Notes: generated by a model not told the origin, from the letters alone. A stretch of 64,000 nucleotides of DNA from SFTJ01 sp045613305 (GCA_045613305.1 JAZLAU010000012.1:21685-85684), one strand, 5' to 3'. Counted from the first letter of the stretch, positions 18,762 through 27,875 are shown. Program-made: numbers and translations.

Positions 18762-19445
18762 ATGCAAATAGTTAACATTGACTCTAAGATATGCGATTTG
18801 CTATCAAACGACCCCACACTCATAACCGTGATTAATCGTTTCGGCATCACGTTGGGGGTTGGAGACAAAAGTATAGCACGAATATGCGAAGAGAAGAATA
18901 TCGATAAGACTTTTTTAACTACTATTCTTAACACATTCATCAGTGAGGATTATTTCCCTCAAGAAGTGTTGAGTGCATTTAGCGCAGAGCAGATTATAGG
19001 TTACCTTAATAAAACAAATGCCTATTACGAACATTATCAAATTCCTAACATCGAACGACATTTTAATTTCTTGATTGCGAAAAGTAGTCCTGAAAATAGT
19101 TCGTTGGCAATAATCTATAAATTCTTTTCAGAAGTTAAAGCAGAATTATTAAATCGCATAAACGACGATCGCACTACCCTTTTCCCAACCATTCAACAAC
19201 TCGAAAGTCAAAATGGTGACAAGGAAATTGAGATAAAGCAAAACTGCTTATCACATGAAGACTCCATTGAAGACAAAATAAGCGACCTATTAAATATGCT
19301 TATTATGCACATCTCTGGCAATTATGATAGCAATTTAGCACATGCAGTTATTTTTGCATTATACGGCTTAAAGAAAGATATTAAACAGAACAACAGAATT
19401 AGAGAACGTATTCTTTATCCTCTTTACGAATCATTATTGAAGTAA
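18762..19445 (+). CDS. Hemerythrin-like helical protein with degenerate metal site
   Basis: A 227-residue protein. The N-terminal ~75 residues (IDSKICDLLSNDPTL, NRFGITLGVGDKSI) resemble a short domain found before hemerythrin domains in Bacteroidetes and in ScdA/YtfE-like repair proteins. The helical C-terminal part (about 90-225) has the hemerythrin layout, with RTTLFP and RERILYP in place of the usual metal-binding blocks. Residues I would expect to be His are Arg132 and Asn210/211, so di-iron binding is doubtful, although His91, His100, His165, His183 and His194 remain. It lies one base before a LuxR-type regulator, suggesting a sensor-regulator pair. Family assignment is inference. Confidence 0.5.
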   Translation: MQIVNIDSKICDLLSNDPTLITVINRFGITLGVGDKSIARICEEKNIDKTFLTTILNTFISEDYFPQEVLSAFSAEQIIGYLNKTNAYYEHYQIPNIERHFNFLIAKSSPENSSLAIIYKFFSEVKAELLNRINDDRTTLFPTIQQLESQNGDKEIEIKQNCLSHEDSIEDKISDLLNMLIMHISGNYDSNLAHAVIFALYGLKKDIKQNNRIRERILYPLYESLLK

Positions 19446-19446
19446 T

Positions 19447-19995
19447 ATGAGTTATAATGTAGCCATAATACTATCCGACACTTTACAGGCGCTTGGAATT
19501 AAACATATTCTGAGCGAATCGTTTTCGATTTCGCCTAAAGTGTTCATGTCGTTTGATAACGTTCTCGACATGAACAATGATGTATTTGACTTCTATTTCA
19601 CCTCTTCTGATTTGTTTTTGCAACACCTTGACTTTTTTTTACCTCGAAAACATAAAGTCATTATTGTAACTAATGACACAAACAATTCGTCCGACATCAA
19701 TCAATTATGCTGCAGTTGCGATGAAAGTAGCATTATCAATAATCTAAACCAGCATTTCGCAAAGGCAACTACCAACAATGCAGAGCATCAAAACGAACAA
19801 CTTAGCCAACGCGAGACCGATGTGCTGCGACTCATTGCCACAGGCATGATAAACAAAGAAATTGCTGACAACCTAAACATCAGCATCAACACCGTACTCA
19901 CACACAGAAAGAATATTACATCTAAATTAGGCATTAAGAGTGTATCGGGATTGACATTCTACGCCATGATGAACGGAATAATTGCCCCTAAATAA
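19447..19995 (+). CDS. LuxR/NarL-type HTH regulator with atypical N-terminus
   Basis: The 182-residue protein ends in a clear LuxR-type DNA-binding domain (about residues 115-175: LSQRETDVLRLIATGMINKEIA, then NISINTVLTHRKNITSKLG). The N-terminal ~100 residues have the alternating pattern of a receiver-like fold, but I see no convincing acidic pocket or phosphorylatable Asp, so it is probably not a classical phospho-receiver. One base separates it from the hemerythrin-like gene, implying cotranscription and joint function. Targets are unknown. Confidence 0.8.
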   Translation: MSYNVAIILSDTLQALGIKHILSESFSISPKVFMSFDNVLDMNNDVFDFYFTSSDLFLQHLDFFLPRKHKVIIVTNDTNNSSDINQLCCSCDESSIINNLNQHFAKATTNNAEHQNEQLSQRETDVLRLIATGMINKEIADNLNISINTVLTHRKNITSKLGIKSVSGLTFYAMMNGIIAPK

Positions 19996-20126
19996 TTCTT
20001 CTTAGATTAAGGATTTATAGCAAGAGCGTTTTGTGATGTTTAAAGCCATTCTTTCATAATTATAACTGTAGGGCCTAAAGCTCCATAAAAAGAGCACAAT
20101 CAAAGCAAACTTTTATCAACAAAAAA

Positions 20127-20155
20127 AACGGAGACTAAAATTAGTCTCCGTTTCA
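20127..20155. terminator. Bidirectional terminator between the LuxR gene and glgP
   Basis: AACGGAGACTA (20127-20137) pairs with TAGTCTCCGTT (20142-20152). An A-run precedes it, which is a T-run for the minus-strand glgP transcript. Confidence 0.8.
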
Positions 20156-20178
20156 TATTTACATTGCATTAATATGCA

Positions 20179-22734
20179 TTAAATCCACTTAACGTAAGCA
20201 AAATCTTGACGATGCGCCATATTTTCGTGTTGAGGATAAATACGGAATGCATAACGGAAGATACCTGGGTTCTTCATCTTATCCTTCAATTGATAAGTTA
20301 CAAATACGCCGTCTTCCTTAACGACCTTAAGTTCAGTGCTTGAAGAGAACTTAAATTGGTCGTTTTCTTGTTCGTAAATAACCAAGTCAACGCCCAAAGA
20401 GCGACCAAGACCAACAGTGTTAAGAACAACATTTGCCTCAATATCATCGCCATTTGTTGTAGTTTGACGCAAAGTGTCGCTAACTTGAATATCAACCACG
20501 TTGATATCGTTCCACTTAGATGCTACATTTTCCTTCCAAGCAGCCAATTCCTTAGCAAGAGCATAGTTGTTAGCCTTAAGCTTAGCAGAGCGTTCACCTT
20601 CCTTGCTATAGAAACGATCAATATAGTCGTTAATCATGCGAGTCATAGTGAAGTTAGGAGCAATGTGAGCAATAGAGTTCTTGATATATTGAATCCATTC
20701 TGGAGAATATCCCTTTTCGTTTCTGTTGAAGTACAATGGGATAATTTCATTTTCCAACTTAGAATAGATAGTAGCAGCATCAAGACGGTCTTGTTGACTT
20801 TGGTCAGTGAATGTACGCTTGTCAGTCAAAGCCCAACCTGCACCTTCACGATAGCCTTCATACCACCATCCATCAAGAACTGAGAAGTTCAATACACCAT
20901 TCATTTCAGCCTTTTCACCAGATGTACCAGATGCTTCAAGTGGACGAGTTGGAGTGTTCAACCAGATATCAACACCAGTAACAAGGCGCTTAGCAACTAC
21001 CATGTCGTAGTTTTCAAGGAAGATAATCTTACCCAAGAATTGAGGCATCTTAGAGATTTCCACAATGCGCTTAATCAAACCTTGACCAGCACCGTCAGCA
21101 GGGTGAGCCTTACCAGCAAACACAAATTGCACAGGATACTTTTCATTGTTAACAATCTTAGCAAGACGGTCAAGGTCAGTAAATAGCAAGTGAGCACGCT
21201 TGTAAGTAGCAAAACGACGAGCAAAACCAATCATAAGAGCGTTAGGATTGATGCTTTCAAGAATTTCTACCACACGAGCAGGGTCACCTTGGTTCTTAAT
21301 CCATGTTTGACGGAAGTCACGAACGATGAAGTTGATAAACTTATTCTTCATCTTCTTACGCATTTCCCAAATGTCTTCATCTGGCAAGTTAAGAATTGGA
21401 GACCAAGTTTGTTCCTTATCTTGAGTAACATAGAAATCTTTACCTAGATTCTTTTCGTAGTATTCTTTCCATTCCGATGCTGCCCAAGTTGGCATGTGCA
21501 CACCGTTAGTTACATAAGAAACGTGTGATTCTTCAGGAGCATAGCCCTTCCAAACACCTTGGAACATCTTCTTTGAAACTTCGCCGTGCAACCAGCTAAC
21601 ACCGTTTGATTCTTGACAAGTGTTCAATGCAAAAACACTCATTGAGAAACGTTCGTTAGTGTCTGGATTTTCACGACCCATATTCATCAAGTCTTGCCAT
21701 GAGATGCCCAACTTAGCTGGGAATTCGCCCATGTACTTGCCAAATAGGCCTTCTTCAAAGTAGTCGTGGCCAGCAGGAACTGGAGTGTGTACAGTGTAAA
21801 GAGATGTAGCACGAACCATTTCAAGAGCTTCATTGAAAGTCAAACCTTCTTCTTGAACATAATCAACAAGACGTTGCAAGTTAAGAAGTGCTGCGTGACC
21901 TTCATTACAGTGATACAACTCATTCTTAATGCCAAGACGCTTCAACATAAGGACACCACCAATACCAAGCATATATTCTTGCTTAATACGGTTTTCCCAT
22001 TCGCCACCATATAGCTTGTGAGTAATTTCGCGGTCCCATTCTGAGTTCTTGTCTAAGTCTGTGTCAAGCAAATATAGATTCATGCGACCTACATTTACCT
22101 TCCAAACGTTTGCGTAGATGATACGACCTGGATATGGAACTTCAAGAACTAATTGATTGCCATTTTCATCAAGAGCAGGTTCGATTGGCAATTGGTTGAA
22201 GTTTTGAGCTTCGTAGTTAGCAACTTGTTGACCATCAATTGAAAGTGTTTGTGTAAAGTAGCCATAACGATACATGAAGCCAACCGCTGTCATAGGAACG
22301 CGAGAGTCTGAAGCTTCCTTAATATAGTCACCGGCCAAAACACCAAGACCACCAGAATATATCTTAAGTGCATTGCACAAACCATATTCCATGCTGAAAT
22401 ATGACACTGATGGTATGTCTGTACGCATTGGAACAGCCATATAAGCCTTAAAATCATCATAAACCTTAGAAAGACGGCTCATAAGATCTTCGTCCTTCAA
22501 GATTTCTTCAATGCGGTCAGTGCTTAGTTGTTGTAGAACCATAACAGGATTTTCACCTGTACTTCTCCACAATTCAGGATTTAGATCGCGGAACAATGCC
22601 TTAGCTTCGCTGTTCCAAACCCACCATAGATTTTTTGACAGTTCTTCAAGATTCTTCAAACTTTCAGGAAGTTCTGCCTTAACTGTGATGTTTCTCCATG
22701 CAGGAGCATTAGTGTAACTTGCTTGTAGTTTCAT
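20179..22734 (-). CDS. glgP: Alpha-glucan (glycogen) phosphorylase
   Basis: Releases glucose-1-phosphate from glycogen or maltodextrin with PLP. The 851-residue protein begins with a DUF3417-like region (NLEELSKNLWWVWNSEA), typical of the short bacterial/archaeal alpha-glucan phosphorylase family. The GT35 domain follows with VYFSMEYG-like FSMEYGLCNALKIYSGGLG, HCNEGHAAL and the PLP-lysine block EASGTSGEKAEMNG. The extra C-terminal ~110 residues are a beta-rich extension often present in this subfamily. It is 24 bases downstream of glycogen synthase, so synthesis and breakdown are cotranscribed. Confidence 0.93.
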   Translation of the reverse strand: MKLQASYTNAPAWRNITVKAELPESLKNLEELSKNLWWVWNSEAKALFRDLNPELWRSTGENPVMVLQQLSTDRIEEILKDEDLMSRLSKVYDDFKAYMAVPMRTDIPSVSYFSMEYGLCNALKIYSGGLGVLAGDYIKEASDSRVPMTAVGFMYRYGYFTQTLSIDGQQVANYEAQNFNQLPIEPALDENGNQLVLEVPYPGRIIYANVWKVNVGRMNLYLLDTDLDKNSEWDREITHKLYGGEWENRIKQEYMLGIGGVLMLKRLGIKNELYHCNEGHAALLNLQRLVDYVQEEGLTFNEALEMVRATSLYTVHTPVPAGHDYFEEGLFGKYMGEFPAKLGISWQDLMNMGRENPDTNERFSMSVFALNTCQESNGVSWLHGEVSKKMFQGVWKGYAPEESHVSYVTNGVHMPTWAASEWKEYYEKNLGKDFYVTQDKEQTWSPILNLPDEDIWEMRKKMKNKFINFIVRDFRQTWIKNQGDPARVVEILESINPNALMIGFARRFATYKRAHLLFTDLDRLAKIVNNEKYPVQFVFAGKAHPADGAGQGLIKRIVEISKMPQFLGKIIFLENYDMVVAKRLVTGVDIWLNTPTRPLEASGTSGEKAEMNGVLNFSVLDGWWYEGYREGAGWALTDKRTFTDQSQQDRLDAATIYSKLENEIIPLYFNRNEKGYSPEWIQYIKNSIAHIAPNFTMTRMINDYIDRFYSKEGERSAKLKANNYALAKELAAWKENVASKWNDINVVDIQVSDTLRQTTTNGDDIEANVVLNTVGLGRSLGVDLVIYEQENDQFKFSSSTELKVVKEDGVFVTYQLKDKMKNPGIFRYAFRIYPQHENMAHRQDFAYVKWI

Positions 22735-22758
22735 ACAAATTATTATTATAACTTCTTA

Positions 22759-24399
22759 TTATTTTCTGTTTTTTGAATTTTTCAATGCAATTGAATATAC
22801 ATCTTGATAATATTTAATGAAATTATCCCAAGATGCCACCTTTGCTGTTTTTTGCGCTTCGGTTCTTAAACGTTTAATCTCCGATTCAGGCATATTATAT
22901 ATTTGCTTTATCTTCGAAGCCATGTTATGAACCAATTCGCCATAGTTAGAGTCGCTGCGATGTATAACACTTGTGCCACACTTCTCATTTTCAAAGTTGT
23001 CCTTAATCCATTGGCCAAAACCAGCAAGGTCAGTTGTAACGGTTGGCACACCAAATGCAATACTTTCAAGAGGAGTATATCCCCATGGCTCGTAATATGA
23101 TGCAAATACCGTTAAATCAAAGCCTGGTATCAAATCATAATAACATAGATTAAATATGCCATCATCACCATTTAGGTAACACGGAACATAAATAAGCTTA
23201 ACATTATCTTCAGCCAAATTGGTAAATCCTAATGAACACATCTTTTGATACACATTATCGCTTTCGAAATTGTGAATAAAATGTGTCACCAATGCATTAT
23301 CTTGACGTTCACACTTGCCTTCCTTCAAAGCATCTACCAATTTAGGTGAAGCCTTATCGGTCCAAGCAGGAACCATAATAAATGCTAAAACCTTACGTTC
23401 TTTATCACGCAAATCAGTTCTAACAACATTTACAGCATCGATAAATGCATCCAAGCCTTTGTTTCTGAACTCGTTGCGGCCAGATGTCGCAACAATTAGA
23501 GTATTGTCATCAAATTCTTCGCCCATTAAGGCTGTAGCTACCGACAACATCTTTTCACGAGCCAATGTGCGAGATTTTTTATAAGCCTCGCCCTTTAGCA
23601 CAAAATTTTGTTCAAAAGCATTAGGCGTTACATATGGATTGATTTCTAAAAGTTGTGCACATTCTTTTGCAGTAACTTCACTTACTGTAGTGAACGCATC
23701 GGCTTGATGTGCAGCAATCTTTTCGATTGAATGCTTTGATTGCATATTCAATTCCTCAGCCATTTGATCACCATTATAACCCGACATATAGTCATAAAGT
23801 GGCTTGTTGTTTCCGCAAATGCTTCGGCCTATGCTTGTGGCATGAGTAGTGAAAACTGTTGCAATCTTAGGCATACGAGACATAAGACTCAACAACCCCA
23901 TTCCTACTGTCCACTCGTTGAAATGAGCAACCATTTTCTTGTTTTTGCCATAGTGCTTAGCCAAACTTTCAATAACTAAAGCACATCCATAGCCAAAAAT
24001 ACAAGATTCATCATAATCGCCATATGCGTGTAGTGAATCAACTTTATATTGATTCCACATCTGAGCATATAGCTCGTTTTTTTGTTCAAATAAACTTCTG
24101 TAATTAACAAGAATCGCTATTGGTTTTCCAGGAACTTCCCATCGCCCAACTCTAACAGTTAGACCTTCTGGCAATTTTGCAACCTTTTTCCAATCACTAA
24201 ATAGTGTTTTTGATTCTTTAAAATATGGAGATTCGGATTCAGTCCACAAATCTGGACCTAAAAAGATTACGCTATCCTTGTTTTGCTTTTGAAGGGTCTT
24301 TGCTTTAGTTGAAAGAACCGCATAAATACCACCAACCTTATTACAAACTTCCCAGCTTACCTCAAAAAGCATCTCAGGCATAGTAATTGACTTTGCCAT
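22759..24399 (-). CDS. Glycogen synthase, GT3 (eukaryote-like) type
   Basis: Transfers glucose from a nucleotide sugar to glycogen. The start FEVSWEVCNKVGGIYAVLSTKAK matches the N-terminal nucleotide-binding signature of animal/fungal GT3 synthase rather than bacterial GlgA (which starts KxGGLADV). Other blocks are HFNEWTVGMGLL, FTTHATSIGR, and the C-terminal YYEPWGYTPLESIAFGVPTVTTDLAGFG. Length 546 is that of the bacterial GT3 group; the phospho-regulatory tails of the animal enzyme are absent. It is the first gene of the glg pair, with a -7 element at 24433-24441. The 308 bases upstream to rpe hold only that promoter and the rpe terminator. Confidence 0.9.
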   Translation of the reverse strand: MAKSITMPEMLFEVSWEVCNKVGGIYAVLSTKAKTLQKQNKDSVIFLGPDLWTESESPYFKESKTLFSDWKKVAKLPEGLTVRVGRWEVPGKPIAILVNYRSLFEQKNELYAQMWNQYKVDSLHAYGDYDESCIFGYGCALVIESLAKHYGKNKKMVAHFNEWTVGMGLLSLMSRMPKIATVFTTHATSIGRSICGNNKPLYDYMSGYNGDQMAEELNMQSKHSIEKIAAHQADAFTTVSEVTAKECAQLLEINPYVTPNAFEQNFVLKGEAYKKSRTLAREKMLSVATALMGEEFDDNTLIVATSGRNEFRNKGLDAFIDAVNVVRTDLRDKERKVLAFIMVPAWTDKASPKLVDALKEGKCERQDNALVTHFIHNFESDNVYQKMCSLGFTNLAEDNVKLIYVPCYLNGDDGIFNLCYYDLIPGFDLTVFASYYEPWGYTPLESIAFGVPTVTTDLAGFGQWIKDNFENEKCGTSVIHRSDSNYGELVHNMASKIKQIYNMPESEIKRLRTEAQKTAKVASWDNFIKYYQDVYSIALKNSKNRK

Positions 24400-24432
24400 A
24401 GTATAAATAAAACCTTTTAAAATTTTGAAAGT

Positions 24433-24441
24433 GCAAAATTA
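24433..24441 (-). promoter_or_regulatory. Candidate -7 element for the glycogen operon
   Basis: Minus strand reads TAATTTTGC (exact TAnnTTTGC), 34 bases before the synthase ATG. No -33 TTTG at the usual distance. Confidence 0.5.
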
Positions 24442-24656
24442 CAAAAAAAAAACCTATTTGCCTAATTTTCACCACATTTAGTTTATTAGCTCATTTTTGC
24501 CGTTACAAATCATATCATTATTATGTGTCTATTTTTCACAAAACACACACTTTCATATTACATTTTGTAAGCAAAATAAAACAAACTGCATAAAAATGAC
24601 AAAATTCACAATTTAACTCAATTTTTAGAATATGATAATAATGCTGCAGAATAAAT

Positions 24657-24694
24657 ACAAAAAAAATGTGGGTTGACTATCATCAACCCACATT
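24657..24694 (-). terminator. Intrinsic terminator after rpe
   Basis: AATGTGGGTTGA (24665-24676) pairs exactly with TCAACCCACATT (24683-24694). On the minus strand the stem is followed by eight T residues. Confidence 0.85.
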
Positions 24695-24707
24695 ATATAT
24701 ATTATAA

Positions 24708-25352
24708 TTACAAATTATATAAGCTTTCAACTGCTTCAACAGGATTTTCGGCCCCGAAAACATAACTTCCAGCCACCAAGACGTCTGCACCTGCCTCTGC
24801 AACCAGTTTGCCTGTTTGGGCATTAATGCCACCGTCAACCTCTATCATTGCGTTTGAATTCTTTTCTATTATCAACTGTTTCAATTCCTTAACTTTATTC
24901 ACCGCGTTGTATATAAACGATTGACCACCGTAACCCGGATTTACAGACATTATACACACCAAATCCACGTCGCAAATAATATCGGTCAACATTGCAACAG
25001 GTGTGGCAGGATTGATTGCAACACCAGCCTTCATCCCAGCCGCTTTAATTTGCTGTATCACCCTATGCAAGTGTGTACATGCCTCAAAATGCACCGTCAT
25101 TATGTCACCACCGCATTTTTTCACTTCATCTACAAACTTTTGAGGCTCTACAATCATGAGGTGAACATCAAGCACCTTGTCTGTCAATTCGTTTACACGT
25201 TTTAACACTGGAAAGGCAAATGAGATATTAGGGACAAACACTCCATCCATAATATCTACATGCAAATATTCAGCATTGCTGTTTTCAAGTTTTTTTATAT
25301 CCTCAGCTAAATATCCAAAATCAGCCGACAAAAGTGATGGTGAAACTATCAT
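24708..25352 (-). CDS. rpe: Ribulose-phosphate 3-epimerase
   Basis: Interconverts ribulose-5-P and xylulose-5-P in the pentose phosphate pathway. It is a 214-residue TIM barrel with the family motifs SPSLLSADF, HVDIMDGVFVPN, DVHLM and SVNPGYGGQSF, plus EVDGGIN. All expected catalytic His and Asp residues are in these blocks. The gene ends at the strong terminator 24657-24694 and lies 27 bases after the DedA gene on the same strand. Confidence 0.95.
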   Translation of the reverse strand: MIVSPSLLSADFGYLAEDIKKLENSNAEYLHVDIMDGVFVPNISFAFPVLKRVNELTDKVLDVHLMIVEPQKFVDEVKKCGGDIMTVHFEACTHLHRVIQQIKAAGMKAGVAINPATPVAMLTDIICDVDLVCIMSVNPGYGGQSFIYNAVNKVKELKQLIIEKNSNAMIEVDGGINAQTGKLVAEAGADVLVAGSYVFGAENPVEAVESLYNL

Positions 25353-25379
25353 AGGACGTTTTATAATATTACAATTAAT

Positions 25380-26102
25380 TTATTTCTTTGATTTTTTCTT
25401 CAACATGTGATAAAGAACATATACCACAATTAATAATGCAAGAGCATATCCTGCATATGTTAAATATTTATTATAGTGCTCAATTTGATTAAACAAATCT
25501 GCTTCAGGCACAAATAAGCTAAGCCAGTAACCTAACAGGGCTAAAACTATGTTCCAAATTCCTGCACCTAAGGCAGTAAAAATGGAGAACGTTAACAATT
25601 TCATCTTTGCCAAACCAGCTGGAACCGATATTAATTGTCGCACAGCAGGAATCAATCGACCAAAGAAAGTAGAAATTGCGCCATGCTTTTCAAAATATTC
25701 TTCCGCTTTAGTAACCTTTTCAGATGATAGCATACAAATGTGCCCAATACGGCTTTCGGCAAATGAGTGAATTAAAGGACGACCAATAATTTTTGACAAG
25801 AAATAGTTAAAATATGCCCCAATTAAAGCTCCTACAGTTGCAAACAACACAATCAGGTAAATGTTTAATTCGCCATTGTTTGCGGCAAAATACGCAGCCG
25901 GAGGTATAACCACTTCAGAAGGGAAAGGTATGAACGAACTTTCTATAGCCATCAACAACGTAATCGTGCCGTAATTCAAATTTTCTTTATACCATAGAAT
26001 TATGTCCTGCATTGTGACATTTGGCATATATATGATTGCAACAGCAACCACGGCCAACAAAATGACTACCGCTAATAATGTATATATTTGATTTTTTTTC
26101 AT
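25380..26102 (-). CDS. DedA-family membrane protein
   Basis: 240-residue integral membrane protein of the DedA/SNARE-associated family, whose members are undecaprenyl-phosphate or phospholipid flippases. Family hallmarks are ESSFIPFPSEVVIPPAAY, and FGRLIPAVRQLISVPAGLA carrying the conserved Arg residues. Five to six hydrophobic segments are apparent, and the C-terminus is basic. A -7 element lies only 3 bases before the ATG. It may also be cotranscribed with the glycosylase-like gene upstream. Confidence 0.88.
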   Translation of the reverse strand: MKKNQIYTLLAVVILLAVVAVAIIYMPNVTMQDIILWYKENLNYGTITLLMAIESSFIPFPSEVVIPPAAYFAANNGELNIYLIVLFATVGALIGAYFNYFLSKIIGRPLIHSFAESRIGHICMLSSEKVTKAEEYFEKHGAISTFFGRLIPAVRQLISVPAGLAKMKLLTFSIFTALGAGIWNIVLALLGYWLSLFVPEADLFNQIEHYNKYLTYAGYALALLIVVYVLYHMLKKKSKK

Positions 26103-26105
26103 AAT

Positions 26106-26114
26106 GCAAAATTA
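26106..26114 (-). promoter_or_regulatory. -7 element abutting the DedA start codon
   Basis: Minus strand reads TAATTTTGC, then ATT, then ATG. With usual Bacteroidetes spacing, transcription would begin at the A of the start codon. No -33 element at the standard distance. Confidence 0.45.
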
Positions 26115-26123
26115 ATCAAAGTT

Positions 26124-26702
26124 TTACAAAAGCATACCATTAGAGCCAAACATATTAGCATAAAATTCTGCTTTCTTTTGAATATTCATAGGATAAGCGC
26201 GTGATGTAGAGGGCATTCTATAATGCTTTAAGTTTTTGCCCTTATAATTAACATCTGTGCATTCACCCATTTTAGGCAATTCTGTGTCAGTTATTTCCGA
26301 CATTATTGAAGCAGCTTTCTCTCCCGTTGTTACAATAACACGAATTGATTCGTTTTTATTAAGCATTGCGTCAATATCGATTGGCTCAATAACATCTAAA
26401 AACTTATCTGAAGCATTATCCTTTAACCGACACACTTTTTCAGCTGTATCATACATAGCAATGCGATGATTGTCTAAAAACGTTTTAATCTTATCCACGT
26501 CAAACCTTTTTTCACCTTCAACCACGAAATGCTCTTTGTCATTATAAAAAATTATACCCATAATTCTCCACATATCATTTATCCAGTTTGGATAAAAAAA
26601 GTCCATCGACCACTTGTCGCTTTTAGGTGGAAATGTGCCCAAAATTAGCATAATTGCATTTTGTGGCACAAAGGGCTTGAATGGATGACTCTCTATTTGC
26701 AT
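26124..26702 (-). CDS. Uracil-DNA glycosylase superfamily protein (Mug-like)
   Basis: Probable base-excision glycosylase for uracil or mismatched thymine. At 192 residues it starts with ILGTFPPKSDKWSMDFFYPN (the water-activating motif region of the family, here GTFPP) and ends with a MPSTSRAYPMN block, replacing the HP(S/L)P loop that inserts into DNA. Similar stand-alone Bacteroidetes proteins belong to the UDG fold. Catalytic competence is not provable from sequence alone. A -7 element lies at 26739-26747. Confidence 0.75.
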   Translation of the reverse strand: MQIESHPFKPFVPQNAIMLILGTFPPKSDKWSMDFFYPNWINDMWRIMGIIFYNDKEHFVVEGEKRFDVDKIKTFLDNHRIAMYDTAEKVCRLKDNASDKFLDVIEPIDIDAMLNKNESIRVIVTTGEKAASIMSEITDTELPKMGECTDVNYKGKNLKHYRMPSTSRAYPMNIQKKAEFYANMFGSNGMLL

Positions 26703-26738
26703 ATCAAAAACTTAAATCTTATCAGAATTTTTATTTTC

Positions 26739-26747
26739 ACAAAATTA
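26739..26747 (-). promoter_or_regulatory. Candidate -7 element for the glycosylase-like gene
   Basis: Minus strand reads TAATTTTGT (TAnnTTTG) about 37 bases before the start codon. Confidence 0.45.
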
Positions 26748-26820
26748 AACTAAAACATGCTATTTATTAAATTAAACCAATTCATTTTCAAAAAAATTAA
26801 GAATAATGCAAATTTATTAC

Positions 26821-26828
26821 TACTTTTG
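26821..26828 (+). promoter_or_regulatory. Candidate -7 element for the Wza-like gene
   Basis: TACTTTTG matches TAnnTTTG about 20 bases before the start codon. Confidence 0.5.
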
Positions 26829-26848
26829 TATAAAGTAACTAAACATCT

Positions 26849-27652
26849 ATGATTATGAAATTTATCAATCAACTATTACTTACAATTGCAGCATGCGCAT
26901 TGTTTTGCAGTTGTGGCACAGGCAAAGTCGTGTATATGAAGGATTCCCACAAATTGCCACAAGAAGTTTTAGACAAAGTAAATTCTGCGGCCGAACCTGC
27001 AGCAAAGCCTGGCGACCTAATTCAAATAACTGTAACAAGCCGTAACATTGAAGCAGCAAAACCTTATAATAAGAGCAGCTATTTAGGCGAAATAAGCAGA
27101 ACAACCACCAACGATAACAATAATCAGTACTACCTTGTTGACAACAATGGCAACATTGAATTCCCTGTTATCGGCACATTATACGTTAACGGACTAAGCA
27201 AATCTCAAATAAGAACTTTAGTTATTTCAAAACTATACCCAAATCACCTTGCAGAGAGCCCATCTGTTGAAGTTCGTTTCAAAAATTTCCAAGTAACAAT
27301 GTTGGGTGAAGTAAAATCTCCGGGATTGGTTAGTACTGACAATGAGCGAATGACTATTCTTCAAGCTATAGCACTTGCAGGTGACCTTACAATACATGGC
27401 GAACGCGAAAAAGTTCGCATTATCAGAACTGCAACTGATGGCACACGTTCAATTCACACAATCAATCTTAATGACAAAGAATTGGTGCTGTCTCCATACT
27501 ACAATCTTCAACAAGACGACGTAATATATGTAGAGCCAAACGGCACTAAGAAACGTTCTTCTTGGTCGATACCACCTGCATTCTCAATCATTTTAAGTTC
27601 GGTAGGTCTAATATCATCACTTGTAACATTGGGCTTCACCATCTTCAAATAA
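26849..27652 (+). CDS. Polysaccharide export lipoprotein (Wza/BexD-like)
   Basis: Outer-membrane polysaccharide exporter family protein, 267 residues. A signal peptide ends in lipobox FCSC. The Poly_export domain follows (KPGDLIQITVTSRN, VDNNGNIEFPVIGTL), then an SLBB-like domain (VTMLGEVKSPG, TILQAIALAGDL, DDVIYVEPNG). A hydrophobic C-terminal helix (about 247-265) is typical of the Bacteroidales version. ATG at 26849 and ATG at 26855 are both possible starts; the latter gives a more standard signal peptide. No capsule or EPS genes are adjacent, so it is an orphan. Confidence 0.9.
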   Translation: MIMKFINQLLLTIAACALFCSCGTGKVVYMKDSHKLPQEVLDKVNSAAEPAAKPGDLIQITVTSRNIEAAKPYNKSSYLGEISRTTTNDNNNQYYLVDNNGNIEFPVIGTLYVNGLSKSQIRTLVISKLYPNHLAESPSVEVRFKNFQVTMLGEVKSPGLVSTDNERMTILQAIALAGDLTIHGEREKVRIIRTATDGTRSIHTINLNDKELVLSPYYNLQQDDVIYVEPNGTKKRSSWSIPPAFSIILSSVGLISSLVTLGFTIFK

Positions 27653-27678
27653 GCACAAATATATTTTAACTGCATATT

Positions 27679-27710
27679 AAAACGGCGTTGTGATTACAAC
27701 GCCGTTTTTT
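27679..27710 (+). terminator. Intrinsic terminator after the Wza-like gene
   Basis: AAAACGGCGTTGT (27679-27691) pairs exactly with ACAACGCCGTTTT (27696-27708), followed by T residues. Confidence 0.9.
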
Positions 27711-27816
27711 CGTGACAATAATTACCCCACACGGCCACCCTACTGCAATTTTGGCACTAACACATCATTATTGCATATACTTAATTTTCAACAAATTACA
27801 CCTACAATGTTAAAAG

Positions 27817-27832
27817 TGGCACATATATTGCA
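27817..27832 (+). promoter_or_regulatory. Sigma-54-type -24/-12 promoter element before clpB
   Basis: TGGCAC (27817-27822), five bases, then TTGCA (27828-27832) matches the sigma-54 consensus TGGCACN5TTGC(A/T) at every specified position, with correct spacing of GG to GC. Predicted start is near 27843, giving a ~33-base leader to the clpB ATG. Further upstream, TGCAAT (27744-27749) and ATTGCA (27770-27775) form an inverted repeat about 84 bases before the predicted start, where an activator could bind. Chance occurrence in AT-rich DNA cannot be excluded. Confidence 0.6.
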
Positions 27833-27875
27833 AATCCAATAACAAACAATTTAATATCATAATTTTATAGATAGT

